Of a DNA stretch of 64,000 bases, positions 54,901 to 62,516 are shown one piece after another. How positions within the stretch are numbered: position 1 is the first letter of the stretch; every line of letters starts with the position of its first letter. The stretch is from an uncultured Lachnospiraceae bacterium (GTDB lineage: Bacteria; Bacillota; Clostridia; Lachnospirales; Lachnospiraceae). The position numbers and the translations under genes were made by a program. The notes under the pieces are model-generated. The model worked only from the letters and a program-made list of their open reading frames with translations. It was not told where the DNA came from and did no database searches. The DNA lies in contig CAJUBE010000021.1 of NCBI GenBank assembly GCA_910584725.1, positions 1 through 64,000 of the forward strand, given 5' to 3'.

Positions 54901-56265
54901 ATCCGCATCCGCTCCCTGCTCTCCGCGATTCAGGTGCGGGAACAGAAGGGAGAGCCGCGCACGATACACTCCAGCGCCATCACGAAAGTGCCTTTTACCG
55001 AGGAGATGAGAAGGAATTACACCATCCTCTGCCCCCAGATGTCACCGATCCATTTTGAGATCATGGAGGCGGCCTTCAATGCCTGCGGCTATCATTTTGA
55101 GGTGCTCGGCAACGACACGAGGCAGGCTGTGGACGTGGGGCTAAAATATGTAAACAATGACGCCTGTTATCCTTCCCTGATTGTGGTGGGACAGATTATG
55201 GACGCCCTTCTTTCCGGCAAATATGACTTGAATAAAGTGGCTGTCATCATGAGCCAGACCGGCGGCGGCTGCCGTGCCACCAACTATGTGGGCTTTATTA
55301 GACGTGCCTTGGAAAAAGCGGGTATGCCGCAGATTCCCGTGATCTCCTTAAATCTGGCGGGCATCGAGAGCAATCCCGGCTTCCATTTAAATGCCGATCT
55401 TCTGATCCGCGCCGCCTACAGCGCCCTCTTCGGAGATATCTTCATGCGGTGCGTCTATCGGATGCGGCCCTACGAGAAAGAGCCCGGCTCGGTGGATGCG
55501 TTGCACGCGGAATGGGTAAAAAAGTGTCAGAAATTCGTTTCTGGAAAATCCATGAACTATTTGACCTTTCAAAAAATGTGCCGTCAAATTGTGCGGGATT
55601 TTGATGCAGTTCCCATTTTCGAAGACATGCGCAAGCCCCGCGTGGGCATTGTGGGCGAAATTCTGGTGAAATTCGCCCCGACAGCCAACAATCATCTGGT
55701 GAAGCTTCTGGAGTCGGAGGGCGCGGAGGCTGTGGTGCCTGATCTGTTAGATTTCATGCTCTACTGTTTCTATAACCAGATTTACAAGGCGGATTTCCTC
55801 GGCACCTCGAAAAAGGCAGCGTTGGTCTCCCGCTTCGGCATACATGCGCTTGAAAAGCTGCGCGCGCAGTCCGCGAAAGAATTTGCAAAAAGCAGACATT
55901 TCACACCGCCCGTCAGCATCTATACGCTGGTGGACTACGCGAAACCGATCGTCGATATCGGCAATCAGACCGGCGAGGGATGGTTCCTCACAGGGGAAAT
56001 GGTGGAACTGATCCACAGCGGCGTAAATAATATCGTCTGCACCCAACCTTTCGGCTGCCTGCCCAACCATGTGGTGGGCAAGGGCGTGATCAAGGAGCTG
56101 CGCAAACGCTTCCCAGGCTCCAACATCGTGGCCATCGACTACGATCCCGGTGCCAGCGAAGTCAATCAGCTGAACCGCATCAAGCTGATGCTATCCACGG
56201 CCCAGAAAAACCTGAGAAAAATGCCATCGACCAGCGACGATTCAGGGCAGGCCGTCTGCTCATAG
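51991..56265 (+). CDS. 2-hydroxyacyl-CoA dehydratase activase-related protein, two ASKHA domains
   Basis: This 1424-residue protein has two BcrAD/BadF-type ATPase domains (YTLGIDIGSTTVKIAIL near the N-terminus, FLGIDAGSTTTKVALV at about residue 325). Each carries the two cysteines that place a [4Fe-4S] cluster at a dimer interface in HgdC: ICAGGTGSF and ARCGVFAKSD; ACSSGCGSF and TRCTVFMNSK. The C-terminal half has a cysteine cluster (CKGCTNNC, NRCERG) and a DUF2229/HgdB-like part. Related proteins drive one-electron activation of acyl-CoA dehydratases or benzoyl-CoA reductase-like enzymes. The partner is not in the window. It starts at GTG 51991, 10 nt after GGAG; ATG 52000 is an alternative. 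Confidence 0.88.
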   Translation: MSDMQYTLGIDIGSTTVKIAILDERHQILFSDYKRHFANIRETLASLLFQAFEKLGNLTVHPIITGSGGLTLANHLQIPFVQEVIAVSTSLQTFAPVTDVAIELGGEDAKIIYFEGGNVEQRMNGICAGGTGSFIDQMASLLQTDAAGLNEYAKNYHSLYTIAARCGVFAKSDIQPLINEGATKEDLSASIFQAVVNQTISGLACGKPIRGHVAFLGGPLHFLSELKQSFIRTLKLDDAHIIDTDNSHLFAAIGSALNAKEDAFYTMEELNAKLSTDIKMEFEVERMEPLFATQADYDAFRLRHGSHHVATGDLASYRGNCFLGIDAGSTTTKVALVGDDGSLLYSFYSSNDGSPLKTAIRSLKEIYKLLPAGVKIARSCSTGYGEALMKAAFLLDDGEVETVAHYNAAAFFDPDVDCILDIGGQDMKCIKIKNHTVDSVQLNEACSSGCGSFIETFAKSLNYGVEDFAKTALFAEHPIDLGTRCTVFMNSKVKQAQKEGASVSDISAGLAYSVIKNALFKVIKVSDASELGKNIVVQGGTFYNDAVLRSFEKIADCEAIRPDIAGIMGAFGAALIAREHYSEGYQTSMLNLEQITNLQFETSMAKCKGCTNNCRLTINKFTGGRQYISGNRCERGLGRAKKENGAPNLFDYKLKRYFSYESLPANEAKRGTVGIPRVLNMYENYPFWFTFFTKLGFRVVLSPVSNRKIYELGIESIPSESECYPAKLAHGHVSWLIKQKVDFIFYPALFYERDEFHDANNHYNCPIVTSYSENIKNNVEEIGRGEVAFRNPFMSFKSLQTVTEALTREFQELPITAVMDAAEAAWTELAAARQDMRDKGEEVLRYLEANHKRGIVLAGRPYHVDPEINHGIPELITSYDIAVLTEDSVSHLAAPERPLIVSDQWMYHSRLYAAASFVKTRDDLDLIQLNSFGCGLDAVTTDQVNDILTGSDKIYTCLKIDEVNNLGAARIRIRSLLSAIQVREQKGEPRTIHSSAITKVPFTEEMRRNYTILCPQMSPIHFEIMEAAFNACGYHFEVLGNDTRQAVDVGLKYVNNDACYPSLIVVGQIMDALLSGKYDLNKVAVIMSQTGGGCRATNYVGFIRRALEKAGMPQIPVISLNLAGIESNPGFHLNADLLIRAAYSALFGDIFMRCVYRMRPYEKEPGSVDALHAEWVKKCQKFVSGKSMNYLTFQKMCRQIVRDFDAVPIFEDMRKPRVGIVGEILVKFAPTANNHLVKLLESEGAEAVVPDLLDFMLYCFYNQIYKADFLGTSKKAALVSRFGIHALEKLRAQSAKEFAKSRHFTPPVSIYTLVDYAKPIVDIGNQTGEGWFLTGEMVELIHSGVNNIVCTQPFGCLPNHVVGKGVIKELRKRFPGSNIVAIDYDPGASEVNQLNRIKLMLSTAQKNLRKMPSTSDDSGQAVCS

Positions 56266-56368
56266 AAAAGAAATCGAGTAGGGAAGATTCTTCTTCCCCT
56301 ACTCACCGCGCGCCCCATGCGCCGCCTTAGCGGCATACTTCCTCTGCATGGGGCTTCACACAAATAAA

Positions 56369-56392
56369 CCGGGTGCACACATATGCGCCCGG
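56369..56392. terminator. Possible bidirectional terminator
   Basis: CCGGGTGCA and TGCGCCCGG form a stem with short T-rich sequence on both sides (TAATTTTA on +, TTTATTT on -). It lies between the activase gene and the convergent small gene at 56435. A longer imperfect hairpin (GAGTAGGG.../...CCCTACTC) lies at about 56276-56304. Confidence 0.5.
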
Positions 56393-56434
56393 TAATTTTA
56401 TGCTATCATATATTCTTTCACATCACATCCCAGT

Positions 56435-56725
56435 CTAATAAAACGTCTTATCCACCTTGCGGTTGATAAAGCGGATCTTATCCCGCACCTCCTCCGCAAG
56501 TTCCTGAATCGCGTCGTCCGCGCTCTCCTTCTGCAGCTGGTTCACGCAGAACACACAGGAGCCGAAAGTATCGTTTGAAAAAAACTTCGGTTTTTCCCAT
56601 TTTACAAAATAGGATACCCTATGTCTCAGCAGAACCTTCTCAATTTTCTCCTTGGTCTCCATGTCCTTTACCTGACACCATTCCAGTTCGTTGTGTACCT
56701 TAACTTTCTGATACGCTGTCTCCAT
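56435..56725 (-). CDS. Uncharacterised 96-residue protein
   Basis: The protein is hydrophilic, with two cysteines close together (FGSCVFCVNQL) and a C-terminal helix rich in charged residues. I do not recognise a family. It stands alone between the activase gene and a small secreted protein gene. No membrane or signal segment is seen. Confidence 0.65.
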   Translation of the reverse strand: METAYQKVKVHNELEWCQVKDMETKEKIEKVLLRHRVSYFVKWEKPKFFSNDTFGSCVFCVNQLQKESADDAIQELAEEVRDKIRFINRKVDKTFY

Positions 56726-56852
56726 AATTTACCTGTTCCCCCTCGAAGCATTCATACATATAAATTATAAAGTAAAATGATGAATTATGCAAATCTTTTT
56801 CTAATTCTGTCTATCCTTCTGTCTATCTTTCCCCAAATATGCAGAATGAAAC

Positions 56853-56872
56853 GCACCGTCCGAAGGCGGTGC
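56853..56872 (-). terminator. Possible terminator of the small secreted protein
   Basis: GCACCG and CGGTGC form a GC-rich stem with a loop of eight bases, 30 bases after the stop, followed only by GTTTC on the minus strand. Confidence 0.4.
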
Positions 56873-56904
56873 GCTTTTCCCCCACACTTAAATTGTATTT
56901 CCTT

Positions 56905-57483
56905 TTATTTTGCCTCGATAAATGCAAGATGACCATTGCCCGTAATATCAACAGTTACATGATCGTCAGCAACTACAGTCGGAACTGCCGTCCAGTTGTC
57001 ATCAGCAACACGCTGATAAACGGTGATCGCCTGTCCTGCCTTTACGCCGGGAGCGTAGAAAGTGATCTGCGCCGTGTCGTAGCCCGCATGCGTGTGTACA
57101 TTTGCAACAGCAAGCAGGGAACCCTTGCCCTGAGCCAGCTCCTTCGCTGCATAAACTCTCTTGAGTTCAGGCTTTAACAGTTCAAATGTAAGGCCGGGAG
57201 CCGCTTCGCCGTCAAGAACGGCGCCCTTACCGATCGCCAGATCCTGTACCTGCTCGGGATCCATAGCCCAATGATCAACAACCGCGTTGTTCATATGCTC
57301 ACCGATGGTCTTATCCTCAGCGATGGCAAGAACAGTCTCAGCGGGAATGCCGATATCCGAGCCTGCCTCCAGATAAACCGCTACGGGAGCGCCAGGAGCG
57401 CCGATGCTCTCACCCTCTTTTGCCATAACAGGCATAGAGAAAATCATAGCCCCTGCCAGTGTCAATGCAATTACTTTCTTCAT
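56905..57483 (-). CDS. Small secreted protein of unknown function
   Basis: This protein of about 192 residues starts at ATG 57483, 9 nt after GGAGG, with a clear signal peptide (MKKVIALTLAGAMIFSMPVM, cleaved near AKE). The mature part is acidic and ends in a beta-rich domain (VTVDITGNGHLAFIEAK). I recognise no family, and no anchor is seen. It is divergent from metA across about 270 bases; TATACT on its strand near 57580 may be its -10 element. Confidence 0.7.
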   Translation of the reverse strand: MKKVIALTLAGAMIFSMPVMAKEGESIGAPGAPVAVYLEAGSDIGIPAETVLAIAEDKTIGEHMNNAVVDHWAMDPEQVQDLAIGKGAVLDGEAAPGLTFELLKPELKRVYAAKELAQGKGSLLAVANVHTHAGYDTAQITFYAPGVKAGQAITVYQRVADDNWTAVPTVVADDHVTVDITGNGHLAFIEAK

Positions 57484-57659
57484 TTCAATCATCCTCCTTT
57501 TTGTCAAAAACTCAGCTGCCTTTAAGTGTGGTCTTCTCTGCCGGGGAAACCGCTCCCCGAGAATGTACTTTTATAGTATACCACCTTCCATATGATGGCA
57601 ATTCCCTTTTCCTGATTTTGCAGAAAAATTTCCCGAATCTCCCCTCTGTCTTGTACGTC

Positions 57660-57700
57660 TTGCACGCCCCTTTCGTTTGTGATATGATACATTGTATCAT
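57660..57700 (+). promoter_or_regulatory. metA promoter with overlapping operator-like palindrome
   Basis: TTGCAC, 17 bases, TATGAT. The palindrome ATGATACA-T-TGTATCAT (57684-57700) overlaps the -10 element and the expected transcription start, and a half-site TATGATACA recurs about 17 bases on. This suggests repression. No SAM riboswitch or T-box was seen upstream of metA. Confidence 0.65.
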
Positions 57701-57749
57701 TTGTAACTTCATATATATGATACAACCCCAGAGAAAGGTAGGGATTCAC

Positions 57750-58664
57750 ATGCCCATCAAAGTAGCTGATTTACTGCCGGCAACCGGCATTTTAGAGAGA
57801 GAAAATATATTTGTTATGACAGAATACCGGGCGATGCATCAGGATATCCGTCCGCTGGATGTTTTGATATTAAATTTGATGCCCACCAAGGAAGTAACCG
57901 AGACCCAGCTTCTCAGAAAGCTTTCAAACACGCCTTTGCAAGTGAACGTGGAATTTCTGCAGACCGCCAGCTATACGCCGCAGCATGCCGATTCCAACCA
58001 CATGGAAGCTTTTTATACAACCTTTGACCAAATTAAAGAACGCAAGTTTGACGGCATGATTATCACCGGCGCGCCGCTTGATCATGTCCGTTTTGAAAAA
58101 GTGGCCTATTGGGACGAAATCTGCACCATCATGGAGTGGGGCCGCACACACGTGCACTGTACCCTCCATCTGTGCTGGGGCGCTTATGCCGCCCTGTACT
58201 ATTTCTACGGCCTTGACCGGGAGGACTTAGACGAAAAGCTGTCCGGTGTGTACACGCATCGGATTTTGAAGCGAAAATCTCCTCTCTTCCGTGGTTTTGA
58301 CGATATTTTCCACGCGCCACAGTCCCGTGCCATGACGATCGATCCGGCTCAGATCGCCTCCGTGCCGAATCTGGAACTGATGGCTGTCTCGGATGAGGCC
58401 GGTATGGCCATTGCCAAGACAGAGGACAGCAGACATTTCTTCATTACCTGCCATCTGGAGTACGACGCGGATACACTGGCGCTCGAATACGCCCGTGACA
58501 TGGAAAAGGGCATGAACCCCAAAATCCCGGTAAACTACTTCCCTGGAGACGACCCCACAAAGGAACCGGTTGTGAACTGGCGTTCCGCGGGACAGCTTCT
58601 TTTCTCGAATTGGCTCAATTACTACGTCTATCAGACCACGCCCTACGATGTGCGTGAAATTTAA
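57750..58664 (+). CDS. metA: Homoserine O-acyltransferase (MetA type) with Asp at the acyl-selectivity position
   Basis: This 304-residue enzyme acylates homoserine as the first committed step in methionine synthesis. The catalytic Cys is Cys142 (LHLCWGAYAALYY), with His and Glu in CHLEYD. Residue 111 decides between acetyl-CoA (Glu) and succinyl-CoA (Gly) in studied members; here it is Asp (TGAPLDHVRF). Length is normal. ATG 57750 is chosen because the family N-terminus MPIKVADLLPA begins there. A strong terminator follows. Confidence 0.93.
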   Translation: MPIKVADLLPATGILERENIFVMTEYRAMHQDIRPLDVLILNLMPTKEVTETQLLRKLSNTPLQVNVEFLQTASYTPQHADSNHMEAFYTTFDQIKERKFDGMIITGAPLDHVRFEKVAYWDEICTIMEWGRTHVHCTLHLCWGAYAALYYFYGLDREDLDEKLSGVYTHRILKRKSPLFRGFDDIFHAPQSRAMTIDPAQIASVPNLELMAVSDEAGMAIAKTEDSRHFFITCHLEYDADTLALEYARDMEKGMNPKIPVNYFPGDDPTKEPVVNWRSAGQLLFSNWLNYYVYQTTPYDVREI

Positions 58665-58689
58665 TTTCCCGCACAATCATGCAGAAAGC

Positions 58690-58717
58690 AAAAAAGAGTG
58701 CAGATGCACTCTTTTTT
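58690..58717. terminator. Bidirectional terminator of metA and ligA
   Basis: AAAAAGAGTGCA and TGCACTCTTTTT form a perfect stem with T-runs on both strands. It serves the convergent metA and ligA genes. Confidence 0.9.
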
Positions 58718-58739
58718 ATCGCCATATCAATAGCGTGCG

Positions 58740-60701
58740 TTATTCATTTAGATATTCTTTCATAAAGTCTTCCTCTGACAAAATCCTCACGCCCAGCTCC
58801 TTCGCCTTTTTATTCTTGGAGGACTGGGAAGCCGTATCGTTGTTAATCAGGCAGACAGTCTTCCCGGTCACGCTGCCGGTCACCTTTCCGCCCCTCTTTT
58901 CGATTTCCTCCTTCATGGCGTTTCTGTTCTCAAAATGCGATAGACTTCCCGTGATGACAAAACTCATGCCGGTCAGCGTCTGCTCCTCCTCCGCAGTCTC
59001 CTGCCTCTCAATCTCCACTTCGCCAAGCAGGTGTTCCAGCTGCTCCATCGCCTCTTCTTTGTGAAAATAATCGTAAATGCTCAGGGCAATCACTTCCCCG
59101 ACACCGTCAATCTCCGCAAGCTCCTCCGCCGTGGCATCCCGCAGCGCCTGCAGCTCGTACTGAAAATATCTGCACAGCATTTTGGCGTTAGCCACACCCA
59201 CATTCTCAATTCCCAGCCCGTAAAGCAGCCGCGGCAGCGTGGTTCTTCTCGCCCGTTCCAGACTTTCCGAAAGATTCTGATAAGACTTCTCACCGAAGCC
59301 CTCCATCTGCGTAATCTCCTCCCGGAACCGCTCCAGCCGGAACAGATCCGCAAACTCATGCAGATATCCCTTCGCCAGAAACTTTTCCAGCGTTGATTCC
59401 GACAGACCGTCCACATTCAGAGCATCCCGGCTCACCAGCAGGGTAAACGCCTTGATTTTCTTCGCGTCGCATTCGGGATTGTCGCAGAGAAGCGACTGCA
59501 CATCGTTCACCTGGCTAATGCGGGTGGGCTGGCCGCATACAGGACAGGCCGACGGAATTTCCAACGAATCACTTTTCGTCAGGTTCTCCGCAATCTGTGG
59601 AATAATCATATTCGCCTTATAGACCGTAATCCTGTCCCCTATGCCAAGCTTAAGCTCCCGCACAATGCTGATATTGTGCACGGACGCCCGGCTCACCGTA
59701 GTGCCCTCCAGCTCCACCGGCTCAAAAATGGCCACGGGATTGATTAACCCAGTGCGGCTGGCGCTCCATTCCATCTCCACAAGGGTCGTCTCCCGCAGCT
59801 CATCCGCCCACTTAAAGGCGATGGAATCCCGGGGGAATTTCGCCGTCCTGCCAAGTGACGCGCCGTAAACCATGTCCTCATAGGTGAGCACAAGCCCGTC
59901 GGAAGGCACGTCGTAGGTCTGTATCTTCTCTTCAAAATAACTAATGTTATCTAAGATATCTTCCGGCGTCACCAGACGGTGCTCCACCACGTCAAATCCC
60001 TGCTCTTTCAGAAAAGCAAACTGCTCCACGCGGGAATTGTGGAAATCCACGTCCGCCCGCACAAGGGAAAAGGCGTAAAAGCGCACCCCTCTCTGTGCGG
60101 TAATCCGGCTGTCAAGCTGTCTGACACTGCCGCTGCACAAATTTCTGGGATTTTTATACTTGGCCTGCTCGTCCGCAATTTCCCTGTTAATCTTCTCAAA
60201 GCCGCTATACGTGATGACCGCCTCACCCCGCAGGATCAGCTCACCCTTGTAAGGAATACCGAAGGGCAGATTTTTGAATACCCTGGCATTGTTTGTGACC
60301 ACCTCGCCCACTTCGCCGTTTCCTCTTGTCACCGCCTTTTGCAGCACGCCGTCCCTGTACGTCAGCACAATGGTCAGTCCGTCCAGCTTCCATGAGAGAA
60401 GCCCGCTTTTCCCATTCAGCCAGTCTGCAAGCTCCTCCCGGCTCTTTGTCTTCGCCAGGGAGAGCATGGGCGATTCATGCCGCTCTTTGGGCAGCTCATC
60501 TACCGCCTCATAACCTACCTGTACTGTCGGGCTGTCTGTTAAAATAACACCCAGTTGTTTTTCCAGCTCCGTCAGCTCGTCATAAAGCCTGTCGTACTCA
60601 AAGTTCGACATGATCTCCTCATCCTTGGCATAGTAGGCTTCGGAAGCTCTGTTTAAGAGGGAGACAAGCTCCCGCATACGATCCATTTTATTTTCTGTCA
60701 T
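58740..60701 (-). CDS. ligA: NAD+-dependent DNA ligase
   Basis: This protein of about 653 residues joins nicks in DNA. The adenylated lysine lies in SWKLDGLTIVLTYRDG at about residue 105. An OB fold, a four-cysteine zinc finger (CPVCGQ, CDNPECDAKK), helix-hairpin-helix repeats and a C-terminal BRCT domain (GMSFVITGSLSHFENR) follow. The start at 60701 overlaps the end of the pseudouridine synthase gene; 60710 is also possible. The length is normal. Confidence 0.96.
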   Translation of the reverse strand: MTENKMDRMRELVSLLNRASEAYYAKDEEIMSNFEYDRLYDELTELEKQLGVILTDSPTVQVGYEAVDELPKERHESPMLSLAKTKSREELADWLNGKSGLLSWKLDGLTIVLTYRDGVLQKAVTRGNGEVGEVVTNNARVFKNLPFGIPYKGELILRGEAVITYSGFEKINREIADEQAKYKNPRNLCSGSVRQLDSRITAQRGVRFYAFSLVRADVDFHNSRVEQFAFLKEQGFDVVEHRLVTPEDILDNISYFEEKIQTYDVPSDGLVLTYEDMVYGASLGRTAKFPRDSIAFKWADELRETTLVEMEWSASRTGLINPVAIFEPVELEGTTVSRASVHNISIVRELKLGIGDRITVYKANMIIPQIAENLTKSDSLEIPSACPVCGQPTRISQVNDVQSLLCDNPECDAKKIKAFTLLVSRDALNVDGLSESTLEKFLAKGYLHEFADLFRLERFREEITQMEGFGEKSYQNLSESLERARRTTLPRLLYGLGIENVGVANAKMLCRYFQYELQALRDATAEELAEIDGVGEVIALSIYDYFHKEEAMEQLEHLLGEVEIERQETAEEEQTLTGMSFVITGSLSHFENRNAMKEEIEKRGGKVTGSVTGKTVCLINNDTASQSSKNKKAKELGVRILSEEDFMKEYLNE

Positions 60702-61410
60702 ACAACCCACAGAGCCGGTACAGCTCCTCCCGCTCCTTTCCTGTCAACTCCCGGTACTCGCCCGGCTTCAGCTTTTCCAACCTTATATTAATAACGCGTG
60801 TTCTTTTCAGACTCTTTATCCGGTATCCCTGTGTCTCGCACATGCGCCTGATCTGCCTGTTCAACCCTTGGGTAAGCACCATCCGCAAGGTTTTCTCACC
60901 GATCCGCTCAATCTCACAGGGGCGGGTCGTCTGCCCCAGCTCCTCCAGATACACGCCCTCCCGCATGTGCGCTATCGCGCTGTCCTCCCACTTTCGGTCG
61001 GCCTTGACAATATACTCTTTCTCATGCCCGTTCTTTCCGCGCATCATCGCGTCGATCAGATCCCCATCGTCGGTGAGAAGCAGAAGGCCCTCGGAATCCT
61101 TATCAAGCCTGCCCGCATAGGTCACGCGTTTATGATACTCGATTTCCTTCGTCACAAGCCGTCCCGCATGGGCATCCCGCTCCGAGCAGACCACCCCCAC
61201 AGGTTTATAGTAGGCCAGCACCACCTTTTCATCAGGCAAGGAAACGCGTTTCCCCCGGACTTCCACCCGGTCATCCAGCCCGGCCTTCATGCCGGCGACA
61301 GCCCTCTCGCCGTTTACGAATACCTCGCCGCTCTCTATCAGCTTATCCGCATCCCTCCTGGAGCATACGCCGCAGGCGGCCAGATATTTATTGAGACGTA
61401 TCTTTTCCAT
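60688..61410 (-). CDS. Pseudouridine synthase (RsuA/RluB/RluF family)
   Basis: This protein of about 240 residues has an N-terminal S4 domain (IRLNKYLAACGVCSRRDADK) and a catalytic domain with AGRLDKDSEGLLLLTDDG, which includes the catalytic Asp. The C-terminal part (GLNRQIRRMCETQGYRIKSL) fits the RluF/RluB branch. It isomerises uridine in rRNA; the exact site is not predictable. ATG 61410 is chosen because the S4 domain begins there; it overlaps the upstream SGNH gene. Confidence 0.92.
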   Translation of the reverse strand: MEKIRLNKYLAACGVCSRRDADKLIESGEVFVNGERAVAGMKAGLDDRVEVRGKRVSLPDEKVVLAYYKPVGVVCSERDAHAGRLVTKEIEYHKRVTYAGRLDKDSEGLLLLTDDGDLIDAMMRGKNGHEKEYIVKADRKWEDSAIAHMREGVYLEELGQTTRPCEIERIGEKTLRMVLTQGLNRQIRRMCETQGYRIKSLKRTRVINIRLEKLKPGEYRELTGKEREELYRLCGLYDRK

Positions 61411-62509
61411 CCTTCTCCACCCCGTGTTCAAAAAGAAAATCGCGCCATTTATCGTAATGCTGCGCGTAGAGATGCACGCCGTCAAAGGTAAGATCCGCCT
61501 GCAGATAGCCCTCCTCATCCGTAAACAGCGGATTGCAGTCCAGATAAAAGACATCTTTCCCGTTGGCCAGTCTGGCGGACGCCACATTTTTGTCATTGAT
61601 ATTGATATTGTTAAACTCTGTCTCCATATTATTCTTCTCCAGGCTCACATGGAGGTTCGCCATCACGTAAATAATAACACCCGGCTGCCATTCCTGAATC
61701 TGTCGGATGACCTTCAGATACTGTCTCAGGTACATGGGCGTGTCGCCGTAACCCAATTCGTTCATCCCCAGCATGATGTAAATTTTGCCGTAACGCTTTT
61801 CCTGCAGAATTTCTTTCATGTCCACTTTCTCGCCCGTCTTCTGATACGTCACCCCGTCGTCCCCCAGCAGCTTGTAGATGGTCATGCCGTTGTCGCAGAA
61901 GAAGTCCGCGCCGTCCAGTCCGGCATAGTCTGATATGCCCAAGGTGCGGGAGTCTCCCAGAAAAGCGGCGTCATTAAAATAACTCTCGTTCTCTTTTACA
62001 TAATCGTAGGTCGTGGTCAATGCAATTTTTCCTGCATCCGAGTAATATCGTGAATCCGTCGCGATCGGCTCATATTCCACAAACTCCGTGGCCCGTTTCT
62101 CCGTTTTCCCTGTTTTTCCTGCATTTCCGTTTTTTTCAATATCTATTTTCCGTTCTGAATCATTTTCTATTTTATCATCTTTTCCCTTGCGTTTTCCTGC
62201 ATTTTGAATGATTTTCTCTTCCTGCCGTGGCTGATCCGCGGTTTTTTCTCCCGACTCGCCGTCCTTTCCAAATATATTTTCGGTCGTTATTCCGTTCTTT
62301 TTTAACAGATCATCCGCTTCCGTCCCTGCTGTCTCCCCTTCAACGACCATTTGTGAAACCGCGGTTTCATGTCCGCTTTTCCGTTTTCCCGTCTCGTCAA
62401 AAAGCAAGGAAAAAATTATACTTGTAAAAATCACAAGCAGAATGAACGGACAGTTATATATAATTTCCAAAAAAGTTCTCATTCTTTTTTCGTTCATTTT
62501 ACGCCTCAT
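61388..62509 (-). CDS. Membrane-anchored SGNH/GDSL hydrolase-like acyltransferase partner
   Basis: This 373-residue protein has an N-terminal membrane helix (FILLVIFTSIIFSLLF), a low-complexity Lys/Glu/Gly region (about residues 40-135), and an SGNH domain with FLGDSRTLGISDY (block I Ser), GMNELGYGDTP (block III) and DGVHLYAQHYDKW (Asp/His). It lies directly after an MBOAT gene; such pairs transfer acetyl groups to surface polysaccharides. The start may be at a later Met. Confidence 0.85.
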   Translation of the reverse strand: MRRKMNEKRMRTFLEIIYNCPFILLVIFTSIIFSLLFDETGKRKSGHETAVSQMVVEGETAGTEADDLLKKNGITTENIFGKDGESGEKTADQPRQEEKIIQNAGKRKGKDDKIENDSERKIDIEKNGNAGKTGKTEKRATEFVEYEPIATDSRYYSDAGKIALTTTYDYVKENESYFNDAAFLGDSRTLGISDYAGLDGADFFCDNGMTIYKLLGDDGVTYQKTGEKVDMKEILQEKRYGKIYIMLGMNELGYGDTPMYLRQYLKVIRQIQEWQPGVIIYVMANLHVSLEKNNMETEFNNININDKNVASARLANGKDVFYLDCNPLFTDEEGYLQADLTFDGVHLYAQHYDKWRDFLFEHGVEKDGKDTSQ

Positions 62510-62516
62510 TTACACG

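Noticed and set aside
57508..57749. SAM riboswitch or T-box upstream of metA
   Set aside because: No kink-turn pattern, T-box motif or intrinsic terminator was found; a palindrome over the promoter is seen instead.
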